Shown: positions 20,179 to 29,463, counted from the first letter of the stretch. The stretch: DNA of 64,000 nucleotides from Caulobacter endophyticus (GCF_029543245.1 NZ_JARQWV010000020.1:54345-118344), one strand, 5' to 3'. The notes: generated by a model from the letters alone, not told the origin. Numbers and translations are program-made.

Positions 20179-21458
20179 GGACGCTGGCGGCCGCGGCGCT
20201 CGTTCTCGTCGCGGTTCCGGCTTTCGCGGCCGAGCGTCCGGCGATCAAGGTCAACCGCTGGCAGGAGGATCGGCCCGACACCTCGCTGACCCTCGGCCTC
20301 ACCCTGCGCGAGCGGATCGAGACGGGCGACGCGGCCAGCTTCGGCGGCGAGCCTTCCGACACCAGCCTGTCGCAGCGCTTTCAGGTCCACGCCGACGCCC
20401 GCAAGGGCGGCTGGCAGGGATTCGTGCAGATCGAGGACGTGCGGGCCTTCGGCCGCCGCGACATCGGCCCGGCCGACCAGAACCGCCTGGACCTGCGTCT
20501 GGCCTTCGTCGGCTACGAGGCCGAGGTCTGGGGCGGCAAGGCCAATGTGCGGGTCGGCCGCCAGGACTTTCCGATCGACCAGCAGAGGTTCCTGTCGGCC
20601 CGCGACGGCCCCGGCGTGCGCCAGTCGTTCGACGCGGTGTGGGCCGACTGGTCGCGCGGGCCCTGGAAGCTGGCCGGCTTCGTCAGCCAGCCGGTGCAGT
20701 ATCACGACGACGAGGCCTTCGATGACACCTCCAGCGGCAATGTGCGGCTCGATCTGATCCGGGTCGAGCGCAAGGCGCCCGGCGGCGCGGTCTCGGCCTA
20801 TGCCGCCCGGTTCGCCCGCTCGACCGCCCGCTATGTCGACGCGGTCGGCGAGGAGGACCGCCAGGCCTACGACCTGCGCTATCTCGGCGGCGCCGGGGCG
20901 CTGGACTGGGACCTGGAAGCCATGGTCCAGCGCGGCGACGTGGGAACCAGCGACGCCCGCGCCTGGGCCGCCGGCGGGCGGATCGGCTGGACGCTGAAAA
21001 GCCTGTCCTGGAAGCCGCGCCTGGGCTTCCAGGTCGACACGGCCAGCGGCGATGCGCGTCCGGGCGACGGGCGGGTGGGGACCTTCGACCCGCTCTACCC
21101 CAACGCCGCCTATTTCACCCGCGCGGCCTACACCGGCTACGCCAACCTCGTGCACGTCAAGCCGTCGGTGACCGTGACGCCCGCCAAGGGCCTGGCGGTC
21201 ACCGCCGCCCTGGCGGGCCAATGGCGGCGCGAGACGACCGACGCGATCTACGCCCAGCCCTTCGTCCCCCTGTCCGGCACGGCCGGACGCGGCGGACGCT
21301 GGACCGGGGCCTACGCCCACCTGCGGGCCGACTACGCTTTCAACCCGAGCCTGACCGGGACCATCGAGGCCGTCCACTACGAAGCCGGAAGCGCCCTGCG
21401 CGCCTCGGGCCGGGACGACAGCGACTATCTCGGCGTCGAGCTCAAGTACGGATGGTGA
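20175..21458 (+). CDS. Outer-membrane beta-barrel of the alginate-export family
   Basis: 427 residues with a signal peptide (MRTLAAAALVLVAVPAFAAE). The mature protein has amphipathic strands throughout and family features: LTLGLTLRERIETGD at the start, VRVGRQDFPIDQQRFLSARDGPG, the charged DYAFNPSLTGTIEAVHYEA and a C-terminal strand YLGVELKYGW ending in an aromatic. It is a probable substrate-specific channel, not necessarily for alginate. Start at 20175 in an ATGA overlap with the DoxX stop. Within this cluster it could bring in the amidohydrolase's substrate. Confidence 0.82.
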   Translation: MRTLAAAALVLVAVPAFAAERPAIKVNRWQEDRPDTSLTLGLTLRERIETGDAASFGGEPSDTSLSQRFQVHADARKGGWQGFVQIEDVRAFGRRDIGPADQNRLDLRLAFVGYEAEVWGGKANVRVGRQDFPIDQQRFLSARDGPGVRQSFDAVWADWSRGPWKLAGFVSQPVQYHDDEAFDDTSSGNVRLDLIRVERKAPGGAVSAYAARFARSTARYVDAVGEEDRQAYDLRYLGGAGALDWDLEAMVQRGDVGTSDARAWAAGGRIGWTLKSLSWKPRLGFQVDTASGDARPGDGRVGTFDPLYPNAAYFTRAAYTGYANLVHVKPSVTVTPAKGLAVTAALAGQWRRETTDAIYAQPFVPLSGTAGRGGRWTGAYAHLRADYAFNPSLTGTIEAVHYEAGSALRASGRDDSDYLGVELKYGW

Positions 21459-21460
21459 CC

Positions 21461-22138
21461 ATGAGATTTCCGAGCCTTTCCCAGCTGATGAGCTTCAACG
21501 GCGGTTATCTCGACACGGTCGGCTTCCTGGCGTTGCAGGGCGTGTTCGTCGCCCACGTGACCGGCAACTTCGTCACCTTCGGCGCGGCCATGATCCATGG
21601 CGCGGACGGGGCGATCGCCAAGCTGCTGGTGCTGCCGGTGTTCTGCGCGGCGGTGGTGATCAGCCGGCTGGTCACATTCAAGCTGGCGGCGGCCAATCTG
21701 CCGACCTTGCGGATCATGCTGGCGGTCAAGACCGTGCTGCTGATCGCCGGCTCGGTGGCGGCCGTCGTGCTGGCGCCGTTCGCCAAGGGCGACAGCTGGC
21801 AGCTGATCCTGGTGGCGGTGCTGTTCGTCTGCGCCATGGCCATCCAGAACGCCGCCCACCGCGTGCATATCCCGACCGCGCCGCCCACCACGCTGATGAC
21901 CGGCTCGACCACCCAGATCATGCTCGACGTTGCAGAGCTGATCCGCGGCGGCGGCCCGGACCGGGGCGCCTCGGTGGCGCGGATCAGGAAGCTGTCGGCG
22001 GCCGTGGGCCTGTTCGCGGCCGGCTGCGGCCTGGGAGCGCTGGCCTTCGCGTTCGGCGGGACGTGGGCGTTCTCGGTCTCGGCCGTGCTGGCCTTCCTGT
22101 CGCTGTTCTCGGCAGAGGCCCGCAGCCAGCGCGGGTAG
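21461..22138 (+). CDS. DUF1275 (YoaK-like) membrane protein
   Basis: 225 residues with about six hydrophobic segments. The family signature is present: SFNGGYLDTVGFLALQGVF at the start, VAHVTGNFVTFG, and AMAIQNAAHRV followed by PTTLMTGSTTQIMLD. Function is not established; YoaK-like proteins are thought to be transporters. The start is either ATG 21461 or ATG 21452, the latter overlapping the barrel gene's stop; the 21461 start gives MRFPSLSQLMSF. It is the last clear member of the co-directional cluster before a 33-bp inverted repeat. Confidence 0.85.
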   Translation: MRFPSLSQLMSFNGGYLDTVGFLALQGVFVAHVTGNFVTFGAAMIHGADGAIAKLLVLPVFCAAVVISRLVTFKLAAANLPTLRIMLAVKTVLLIAGSVAAVVLAPFAKGDSWQLILVAVLFVCAMAIQNAAHRVHIPTAPPTTLMTGSTTQIMLDVAELIRGGGPDRGASVARIRKLSAAVGLFAAGCGLGALAFAFGGTWAFSVSAVLAFLSLFSAEARSQRG

Positions 22139-22164
22139 CGCTCCCATTCGGGCCGCGAGCTTCA

Positions 22165-22197
22165 CCCGCCTGGGTAGGTCAACTTCACCCGGGCGGG
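22165..22197. repeat. Inverted repeat upstream of the AraC-type gene
   Basis: CCCGCCTGGGT, eleven bases, then ACCCGGGCGGG: 11-base arms with one mismatch. It lies 26 bases after the DUF1275 stop and 84 before the AraC-type start. It could be the end of the upstream message (no T-run follows) or a binding site for the regulator. Confidence 0.5.
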
Positions 22198-22281
22198 AAT
22201 GGCGGCCGAGCGCCCTTTGGTCGAGTTTCGCTGCGCGCCGTCCTCGTGTCGGCGAGCCCGAGACCAGCCGAGAGAGCGACG

Positions 22282-22860
22282 ATGCAAGCGCAGACAGTAT
22301 CGACCCGCGTTCCCGAACCTGCTCCAGATCCCGCCCGAGACCAGATCCGCCTGCTTCTGATGCAGGCCCGTCACGCCCTGGCCACCGACCCGGCCGACGC
22401 CGAACGCTGCATCGCCGTCGCCGTGCGCCTCTTGCCTCAGATTGAGATCGGATCCGAGCCGAAGGCCTTCGCCGCCCCGGTCATGCAGCGCGGGGGGCTT
22501 GCGCCCTGGCAGGTGCTGCGGATCAAGGCCATGGTCGAGGCGCGCCTGACCGAGCGGATCTCAAGCGCCGAGATGGCGGCGGCGGCCCGGCTCAGCCCCA
22601 GCCACTTCTCGCGCGCTTTCCGCATCAGTTTCGGGGACGCGCCCAAGGCCTATGTCAACCGCCGCCGCATCGCCCGCTCCAAGACCATGATGCTGGACGG
22701 AAGCGATTCCCTGGCCGCCATCGCCCTGGCCTGCGGCCTGTCGGACCAGGCTCACTTCTGCCGGATGTTCCGCCGTTTCGAGGGCATGTCGCCCAGCGTC
22801 TGGCGGCGCTTGAGCGGGGGAGCCGGCCAGATCGAGCGGCCCGCGGTCGCGGTCGGCTGA
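22282..22860 (+). CDS. AraC-family transcriptional regulator
   Basis: 192 residues. The C-terminal half (about 85-180) is a double helix-turn-helix of AraC type, with ISSAEMAAAARLSPSHFSRAF in the first and SLAAIALACGLSDQAHFCRMFRR in the second, then GMSPSVWRR. The N-terminal 80 residues have no cupin motif and probably form a short helical part. Start ATG 22282, after GAGAGCGACG. As the only regulator in or directly after the 16.8-22.1 kb cluster, it may control that cluster; this is inference from position. Confidence 0.9.
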   Translation: MQAQTVSTRVPEPAPDPARDQIRLLLMQARHALATDPADAERCIAVAVRLLPQIEIGSEPKAFAAPVMQRGGLAPWQVLRIKAMVEARLTERISSAEMAAAARLSPSHFSRAFRISFGDAPKAYVNRRRIARSKTMMLDGSDSLAAIALACGLSDQAHFCRMFRRFEGMSPSVWRRLSGGAGQIERPAVAVG

Positions 22861-22872
22861 ACGGAGAGGCGT

Positions 22873-23691
22873 GTGACCACCTGCGTGATGCTGATCCATG
22901 GCGCCTGGCTGACGCCGCGCGCCTGGGACCGGTTCAAGGCCCGCTACGAGGCCCAGGGGGCGCGGGTGATCGCACCGGCCTGGCCTTTGCTGGATGGGCC
23001 GGTGGAGGACCTGCGCCGCTTGTCGCCCCGCGCCCTGGGCAGGCTGACCCTCGACGATGTCGTCGACGCCTACGCCGCCCATGCCGTGGCCCTGGTCGAG
23101 CCGCCGATCCTGATCGGCCACGGCCTTGGCGGGCTGATCGTGCAGCGCCTGCTCGACCGCGGCTGCGGCGCCTGCGGGGTGGCCATCGCCTCGACGCCGC
23201 CGCTGGATCTGCTGGCCCGGCCGCGCGCGGCCTGGGTGCTGCGCCGGCTGCTGACCCGCTGGAGCGGTGCGGCGCCGCTGTCGGCCGAGGATTTCTCCTC
23301 CCTGTTCGCCCAGGCCCTGCCGGAGAACGAGCGTCACGAGGCCTATGCCGCGCACGTGGTTCCCGCGCCCGCCCGGGTGCTGCGGCAGGCGTTGCTGGGC
23401 GGAGGCGGCCGGACCGCCGGGGCGGGGCGACGGCGACCGCCGCTGCTGCTGATCGCCGGCGACGATGACCGCATGGCGCCGCCGGCCGTGGTCGCCGCCG
23501 CCGCCCGCCACCAGCGCCGCGCCGCCACCCGCACCGATCTGCAATGCTTTTCCGGCCGCTCGCACTGGCTGTGCAACGAGGCGGGCTGGGAGGATGTGGC
23601 CGATTTCGCGCTCGACTGGGCCCTGGCCAATGCGCGGGCGACGGCGCCCGCCGTTCGCGCGGCCCTTACCGGTCAATCCCCGAAAGGGTAG
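22873..23691 (+). CDS. Alpha/beta-hydrolase-fold protein with glycine at the nucleophile position
   Basis: 272 residues with the fold's features: the oxyanion strand VMLIHGAWLTPRAWDRF, the elbow PPILIGHGLGGLIVQRLL, the acid strand LLLIAGDDDRM and a late His (CFSGRSHWLCNEAGW). The elbow reads G-H-G-L-G-G, so residue 84, normally Ser, is Gly. A usual esterase or lipase mechanism is therefore not expected, though the acid and His are kept. GTG start at 22873 follows GGAGAGGC. It is 12 bases downstream of the AraC gene, so probably one transcript with it. The fold call is firm; the function is unknown. Confidence 0.82.
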   Translation: MTTCVMLIHGAWLTPRAWDRFKARYEAQGARVIAPAWPLLDGPVEDLRRLSPRALGRLTLDDVVDAYAAHAVALVEPPILIGHGLGGLIVQRLLDRGCGACGVAIASTPPLDLLARPRAAWVLRRLLTRWSGAAPLSAEDFSSLFAQALPENERHEAYAAHVVPAPARVLRQALLGGGGRTAGAGRRRPPLLLIAGDDDRMAPPAVVAAAARHQRRAATRTDLQCFSGRSHWLCNEAGWEDVADFALDWALANARATAPAVRAALTGQSPKG

Positions 23692-23779
23692 TCGTGCGCC
23701 GCTTTCGTGTATGGTCGCGGTCCGCCAAACCCGCCAACTGTACGAGTCCCATGCGTAAGGACCGGTTTCCGGACGTCGA

Positions 23780-24430
23780 ATGAACGAGCACCCCGCCACC
23801 GTCGAGGCCGGCGACGACCGTATCCGCGTACTGATCGCCGACGACCACCCCATGCTGCGCGAGGGCGTGATCGCCGTGCTCGAGACCCAGTCCGACATGG
23901 TGGTGGTCGGCGAGGCGGCCACGGGCGACGAGGCCATCGCCGGCTGGGAACGGCTGCGCCCCGACATCACCCTGATGGACCTGCAGATGCCCGGCAACGG
24001 CGTGGTGGCCATCGAGACCATCCGCCGCTCGCACCCCGAGGCCCGGATCATCGTGCTGACCACCTTCACCGGCGACGCCCAGGCCCTGCACGCCCTGCGG
24101 GCCGGGGCGGCGGGCTATCTGCTCAAGAGCAGCCTGCGCCGCGACCTGCTGGACGCCATCCGCGGCGTCCACGCCGGCCGTCGCCACTTGCAGGCCGAGG
24201 TGGCCGAGCGCATCGCCATCCACGCCATCGACGAGCCGCTGAACGCCCGCGAGATCACCGTCCTGCAACTGATCGCCAACGGCAATTCCAACAAGCACAT
24301 CGCCCGTGAGCTGAACCTGTCGGAAGACACCATCAAGTCCAACATCAAGAGCATCTTCGCCAAGCTCTACGTCAACGACCGGACCCACGCCGTGACCGTG
24401 GCCGCCAAGCGCGGCATCATCGACCTTTGA
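23780..24430 (+). CDS. NarL/FixJ-type response regulator
   Basis: 216 residues. The receiver domain spans about 12-130 (IRVLIADDHPMLREG, acceptor Asp67 in ITLMDLQMPG, conserved Lys in YLLKSS). A LuxR-type HTH spans about 150-212 (LNAREITVLQLIANGNSNKHIARELNLSEDTIKSNIKSIF). Start ATG 23780. Its stop overlaps the TTG start of the large sensor kinase that follows, which is almost certainly its partner. The pair should control genes in response to a periplasmic signal. Confidence 0.95.
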   Translation: MNEHPATVEAGDDRIRVLIADDHPMLREGVIAVLETQSDMVVVGEAATGDEAIAGWERLRPDITLMDLQMPGNGVVAIETIRRSHPEARIIVLTTFTGDAQALHALRAGAAGYLLKSSLRRDLLDAIRGVHAGRRHLQAEVAERIAIHAIDEPLNAREITVLQLIANGNSNKHIARELNLSEDTIKSNIKSIFAKLYVNDRTHAVTVAAKRGIIDL

Positions 24431-27400
24431 GCCGGGCGGGGGGGCTTCTTGGCGGACTGGCGGGCGCGGCGCTCGTCCTGGCCCTGGCTGCGACGGCCGG
24501 GGCCGCGCCGACGCTCGAGCCCCTGGCCGAGTACAAGCGCGTCAGCTGGTCGATCGAGGGCGGCGCGCCCAGCCGGGTCAACACCATCGGCCAGTCCAAG
24601 GACGGCTATCTGTGGATCGGCAGCGTCGATGGCCTGTTCCGCTTCGACGGCGTGGCCTTCGAACCGATCCAGCGCGACGGTCCCAAGCCCGGGCGGCTGA
24701 ACGTCTCGCAGGTGCTGGGCGCGCGCTCGGGGGCGCTGTGGGTGGGCCTGGGCCGTAGCGGCGGCGTGGCGGTCTATCGCGACGGCCGGCTGATCGACGC
24801 CCGCATGCCCAACCCCTCGCGCGAGGTCACCAGCCTGGCCGAGGATCGCGAGGGCGGGATCTGGGTCGCCCGAGGCGGCCGCAAGCGCGCCACCCTGGCC
24901 CGCTGGCATGACGGCCGCTGGACGGAGTTCGGCCCCGAGGCCGGCCTGCCCGAGCAGGAAGTCTGGCAGGTCTTCTTCGACCGCGACGGCGTGCAGTGGC
25001 TGGTGCTGAGCGACACGGTGCTGCGCCGCGCGCCAGGCGAGACCCGCTTCTCGCCGACCGGAGCCAGGGTCGCCCGCCGCGCCAGCCTGGCGCAGGACGG
25101 TCTGGGCCGCCTTTGGCTGTCGGATTCAACCAGCACGCGCCTGCTGCGCGGCGAGGCGCCGGCGGCCTCTTCGCTGACCCAGGCCTATCCTCGTCGTGAC
25201 GAGGTGGGCGCCTCGCGCATACTGTTCGACCGCAAGGGCGACCTGTGGGGGGCCACCTGGACCGACGGCGTGGTCCACATTCCCGCGCCGGGCGTGGCCG
25301 CCCGCCGGGCCGACGCCGGCGCCCTTCGCATCCAGTCATACAAGGCCGTTCACGGCCTGACCTCCGACCAGACCCACGCTGTGTTCGAGGACCGCGAGGG
25401 CAATGTCTGGTTCGGCACGGAGCTCGGCCTGGACATGCTGCGGCCCGCGGCGGTGACGGTCGAGCAGGCCATCGCGCCCAACTCGGCGCGCGGCTACCGG
25501 ATGACCTCCACGCCCGACGGCAAGGTCTGGGTCGCCGACGCCCACACCCTCTACGTCATCGCGCCGGGCCAGGCGCCGAGGCCCGTGCTGAAGACCGAGT
25601 GGTCGGCCGGCTCGCTGTGCGCGGGCGCGGACAACGCCGTCTGGGTCACGCTGCGCGACACGATGCTGCGGGTGCGCTCCGGCAAGGTCGAGACCTTCGC
25701 CAAGCCGGCGGAGGCCAGCGCCTACGGCTGCGCGGAAGACGAGGACGGTCGGCTGTGGATGGCCGCGCTGGACAAGGGCCTCTACTGGCGCGAGGGCGGC
25801 GCGTGGAGCCGCTGGTCAGGCGCCCTGGGCGGAGGGCTCATCGCCTCCAACGCCGCGCTACAGCCTGACGGCCGTGCGGCGATCCTGTTCCGCAACGCCC
25901 CGCCGCTTCAGGGCCGTTCGCCGTTCGAGCCGATCCACAAGGCCCGCTTCGCCGTCGGTGAGATCGAAGGCCTGCTGCCGGGGCGTGAGGCGCTCTATCT
26001 CAGCGGCGGACAGGGTTTCGCCCGGCTGCGTGGTGGGGCGACGGCCAGCCTCGACGCCGAGCGCTATCCCTGGCTGGCCTCGGTCAACGGCCTGGTCCAG
26101 ACCGCGGCCGGCGACACCTGGACGATCGGCGACGCCGGCGTGGTGCGCATGCGCTCGGCCGATCTCGACCGGGCGCTCGACAAGCCGGGCGCGCCGCTGC
26201 CGCGCCGGGTGTTCGACTTCCGCGACGGCCTCAACAGCTTCGTCCAGAAGTCACCCGGCCAGCAGATCACCGCCGGCGGCGACGGCCGCATCTGGATCCT
26301 GACCCGCCGAAACGTCGTGGTCGTCGATCCGGCTCGCCTGACCGTCAACACCCTGCCGCCGCCGGTGGCGATCCGGGCGGTGATGGTGGGCGACAGGCAT
26401 TTCCGGGATCCGTCCACCCTGCGCTTGCCGGCCGGCACGCGCGGCCTGCGCATCCACTACACGGCGCTGAGCTTCTCGGCGCCCGACCGCGTGCGCTTCC
26501 AGTACCGACTGGAGGGCTTCGACAAGGACTGGATCGACGCCGGGGACCGGCGCGAGGTGATCTACGACAACCTGCATCCGGGCACGTTCCACTTCCGGGT
26601 GAAGGCCGCCAACAATGACGGCGTCTGGAACGACCAGGGCTCGACACTGACGATCGAGATTCCGCCGACCCTGGTCGAGACTTGGTGGTTCCGGGCCGCC
26701 TGCGTGCTGGCCGTGGCCCTGGCGCTGTGGGGCGTCTACGCCCTGCGGCTGCGGCGCGTCGCGGCCCAGATCAAGGACCGGCTGGAGCAGCGCGCCGCCG
26801 AGCGCGAGCGCATAGCGCGCGAGCTGCACGACACCCTGCTCCAGAGCGTGCAGGGCCTGATCATGCGGTTCCAGTCGGTGGCCTATCAGATCCCCGACGA
26901 CCTGCCGGCGAGGGACGTGATCAACCAGGCCCTCGACCGCGCCGACCAGATGCTGGTGGAAGGCCGTGACCGGGTGCGCGACCTGCGCGGGGCCGAGGTG
27001 CGGCGTCTGGACATCGTGCTGCGCGAGCTGATGGCCGAGCAGCCTTTCGAGACCGGGGTGAAGGTCGAGCTGGTGTCGGAGGGGACCTCGCGCCCCGTGC
27101 AGCCGCTGGTGCAGGAGGAGATCGTCCGCATCGCCGGCGAGGCGCTGTTCAACGCCGCTCGCCACGCCAAGGCCAGCCAGGTGCTGGTCAAGGTCTCGTA
27201 CGGGGTGCGCCAGCTGCAGGTCACGATCCGCGACGACGGGGTGGGCATCGGCGCCAACCGCATGGCCTGGGCCAGCCGCGAGGGCCACTACGGCCTGATC
27301 GGCATGCACGAGCGGGCAGGCAAGATGGGCGCCCAGCTGGCCATCGAGAGCGCCTCGGGCAAGGGCACGACCATTGCGCTCAGCGTCGCCGGCGTCATCG

Positions 27401-27480
27401 CCTATCCGACCCAGCCCTGGTTCGCGCGACTGGGGGCGAACAGGGGCCGCAGCGTGGACAAGGGGCGTCAGGCTTCCTAG
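24427..27480 (+). CDS. Large propeller-sensor histidine kinase (Reg_prop / Y_Y_Y / HisKA_3)
   Basis: 1017 residues. Signal peptide (about 1-27, LLGGLAGAALVLALAATAGAA). A long periplasmic part of beta-propeller repeats has the pattern GYLWIGSVDGLFRFDG, GGIWVARGG, GNVWFGTELGLDML and so on. A Y_Y_Y domain covers about 675-740 (YTALSFSAPDRVRFQYRLEG...). One membrane helix sits at about 752-775. The kinase part has His801 in ERIARELHDTLLQSVQG (HisKA_3 type) and a HATPase with ARHAKASQ, DDGVGIG and HYGLIGMHERA. The start is TTG 24427, overlapping the regulator's stop by four bases. The signal sensed is unknown. Confidence 0.93.
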   Translation: MSRAGGLLGGLAGAALVLALAATAGAAPTLEPLAEYKRVSWSIEGGAPSRVNTIGQSKDGYLWIGSVDGLFRFDGVAFEPIQRDGPKPGRLNVSQVLGARSGALWVGLGRSGGVAVYRDGRLIDARMPNPSREVTSLAEDREGGIWVARGGRKRATLARWHDGRWTEFGPEAGLPEQEVWQVFFDRDGVQWLVLSDTVLRRAPGETRFSPTGARVARRASLAQDGLGRLWLSDSTSTRLLRGEAPAASSLTQAYPRRDEVGASRILFDRKGDLWGATWTDGVVHIPAPGVAARRADAGALRIQSYKAVHGLTSDQTHAVFEDREGNVWFGTELGLDMLRPAAVTVEQAIAPNSARGYRMTSTPDGKVWVADAHTLYVIAPGQAPRPVLKTEWSAGSLCAGADNAVWVTLRDTMLRVRSGKVETFAKPAEASAYGCAEDEDGRLWMAALDKGLYWREGGAWSRWSGALGGGLIASNAALQPDGRAAILFRNAPPLQGRSPFEPIHKARFAVGEIEGLLPGREALYLSGGQGFARLRGGATASLDAERYPWLASVNGLVQTAAGDTWTIGDAGVVRMRSADLDRALDKPGAPLPRRVFDFRDGLNSFVQKSPGQQITAGGDGRIWILTRRNVVVVDPARLTVNTLPPPVAIRAVMVGDRHFRDPSTLRLPAGTRGLRIHYTALSFSAPDRVRFQYRLEGFDKDWIDAGDRREVIYDNLHPGTFHFRVKAANNDGVWNDQGSTLTIEIPPTLVETWWFRAACVLAVALALWGVYALRLRRVAAQIKDRLEQRAAERERIARELHDTLLQSVQGLIMRFQSVAYQIPDDLPARDVINQALDRADQMLVEGRDRVRDLRGAEVRRLDIVLRELMAEQPFETGVKVELVSEGTSRPVQPLVQEEIVRIAGEALFNAARHAKASQVLVKVSYGVRQLQVTIRDDGVGIGANRMAWASREGHYGLIGMHERAGKMGAQLAIESASGKGTTIALSVAGVIAYPTQPWFARLGANRGRSVDKGRQAS

Positions 27481-27519
27481 GGTTGCGCGAACGAGTGGCG
27501 AAGCTTTGAAGTTGCCTGA

Positions 27520-28320
27520 ATGATCAAGGTCCTCCCCGCCGTGGTTCACCGCGTTCGGCCCTGGCTGCTGGCGCTCGCGCCCGCGATCGGTCTGGCCGGC
27601 TGCGTCGACGGACCCACCAACCGCTGGGTCGATCCGGTGACGTTCTCGGCGCTCGCGGCGAAGGGTGTGGCGACCTCGCGTTCGGCGCCGCCAGCGCCGG
27701 CTGAGTGGGAGGCCCTCTGCCGCGAGGGACTCAAGGATCGCTGGGATGGGGAACGTCCGGCGCCTGCCGGGCTGGCCGTCGATGATGGGCCCACGGCCGT
27801 GGCGCGGGCCTTGAGCCGAACGGGCGCGAGCTACGCGGTGGTCCATGTCAACGAGGCCGGGGGTGGCTGGTTTGCGCCTGTCATCACGGCCCCGGGCGTA
27901 TATCGCATCGGCCTTCGCGCCTCGAACGACTGCGATCGGCGGCTCGATCTGGTTATCCGTCGATGGTCCCGCCACACCGAGGTCTGGGCGAAAGCGGCGT
28001 CCTGCCTGGCCGTCGAGCGGATAGGCGACCATGTCGATCTCGACGCCCCCGGCGGCTCCTTCTCGGCGCCCTATCGCGTGAAGGGCCTCTACGAGGAGCG
28101 TAAATTGGACGGTGGGTTCACGATCACGCAGATGGGCGAGGCGATGGTCGAGCAGGCTACCGGTCGCCAGGTCTTTCGACGCATGCGACAGGCGAGCCTG
28201 GTCTGGGCCGCGCCTGATCGCGACCACATCTACTGGGGGCAGACGCGCTTTTGCGGCCAGGACGCCGGCGGCGGTCGTATCAGCTGGATCCTGGACGAGC
28301 GCCTGTTCGCCGGCGGCTGA
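27520..28320 (+). CDS. Predicted lipoprotein of unknown function
   Basis: 266 residues with a lipobox: LLALAPAIGLAGC, so lipidation is likely at the Cys around residue 27. The mature domain is mixed alpha/beta and Cys-containing, and includes EAGGGWFAPVITAPGVYRIG and VWAKAASCLAVERIG. The last 60 residues hold a TG motif (QATGRQVFRRMRQ) and end in GRISWILDERLFAGG. No family recognised. It follows the kinase gene by 39 bases but reads as a separate gene; neighbours do not suggest its function. Confidence 0.75.
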   Translation: MIKVLPAVVHRVRPWLLALAPAIGLAGCVDGPTNRWVDPVTFSALAAKGVATSRSAPPAPAEWEALCREGLKDRWDGERPAPAGLAVDDGPTAVARALSRTGASYAVVHVNEAGGGWFAPVITAPGVYRIGLRASNDCDRRLDLVIRRWSRHTEVWAKAASCLAVERIGDHVDLDAPGGSFSAPYRVKGLYEERKLDGGFTITQMGEAMVEQATGRQVFRRMRQASLVWAAPDRDHIYWGQTRFCGQDAGGGRISWILDERLFAGG

Positions 28321-28326
28321 AGGCGC

Positions 28327-29262
28327 TCAGCTCTTCAGCCAAACCGCCACGGCCGACAGGGTCACGCAGGCGATGGCGGTGGTCAGGGCGACGGTGCGCG
28401 CGCCGCCGCGGGCGAAGACGCCGTAGGCGCGGGTCTGGATGAAGACGTTGACCGCCGTCGGGGTGGCGGCCAGCAGGGTGGCGGCCAGGTGGAAGGCCGG
28501 CGGGGCGGGGGTCAGGCCGACGGCGAACCAGACCAGGATCGGCAGCACCAGCAGCTTGGCGATCGCGGCGGCGGCCACCGGGCTCCAGCGCGGCGGGGCC
28601 GCATCGGCCTCGGCGGGCAGGCCCAGCACCACGCCCAGCGCCACCAGCGCCACAGGGCTGCCGGAGGCGGCCGCCGCGCCGACCGCGCGGTCGAGCACGC
28701 CGGGCAGTTGCAGGTCGAGCAGGGCCAGGGCCGTGCCGAACAGGGCGGCGGCGACGATCGGATTGCGGAACGCCTGCATGGTCGAGCGCCAGACCGAGCG
28801 GCCGCCGGCCCAGCCCAGCAAGGCCACGCCGAGCGCGGTGGCCAGCACGAAGTCGATGGCGACCATGCCGGCGCCCACGCGGGCCACTTCGGGTCCGAAC
28901 ACCGCCGCCGCCACGGGCAGGCCCAGGAAGGCGCTGTTGCCGACGCCGGCGGCCATGGCCGCGCCCGCGCGCTCGCCGCGGTTCCAGCGCAGGACGAGGC
29001 CCAGCCCGACCATCAGGGCCATGATCGCCGCCAGGCAGCCGGCATAGGCCGCCAGGCCCAGGGTCAGGTCATGGCCGGGCCGGCCCATACGCGACAGGGA
29101 ATGCACCAGAAGGGCGGGAAAGCCGATCCAGTAGACGTAGGCCGACAAGCCTTGGGCCATGCGGCCGTCCAGCAGCTGCAGCCGCGCCAGGGTCACGCCC
29201 GCGCCGACCAGCAGGAAGAAGGGCAGGGCCCGGGCCAGGACTTCCAGGATCAGCTCGGTCAC
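28327..29262 (-). CDS. AEC-family transporter
   Basis: 311 residues with about ten membrane helices in the arrangement of the auxin-efflux-carrier (AEC) family, part of the bile/arsenite/riboflavin transporter superfamily. Visible features: opening ILEVLARALPFFLLVGAGV, the conserved NSAFLGLPVAAAVFG, and the second half PIVAAALFGTALALLDLQLPGVLDRAV with PTAVNVFIQTRAYGV near the end. Such proteins export organic anions or amino-acid-like molecules; the substrate is unknown. It is convergent with the lipoprotein gene (6-base gap). Confidence 0.88.
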   Translation of the reverse strand: MTELILEVLARALPFFLLVGAGVTLARLQLLDGRMAQGLSAYVYWIGFPALLVHSLSRMGRPGHDLTLGLAAYAGCLAAIMALMVGLGLVLRWNRGERAGAAMAAGVGNSAFLGLPVAAAVFGPEVARVGAGMVAIDFVLATALGVALLGWAGGRSVWRSTMQAFRNPIVAAALFGTALALLDLQLPGVLDRAVGAAAASGSPVALVALGVVLGLPAEADAAPPRWSPVAAAAIAKLLVLPILVWFAVGLTPAPPAFHLAATLLAATPTAVNVFIQTRAYGVFARGGARTVALTTAIACVTLSAVAVWLKS

Positions 29263-29463
29263 GCCGGGCGGGCCTTGGACGGACGTCGGACGATCATACG
29301 CGGGAGCCTCGGCGGAAAACGCGGGTCGCTGGATAGCACCAGCCCCGCGCCGGGGTCAAAAGCCGTGCTTTGAGGGTGACGCCTTTACTTACATAACTTT
29401 CAGTTGCAGCGCCTCGGGTCCTGCGATTGAAATGGACCTCAACCGTAAGTGAGGGTCGATTTC

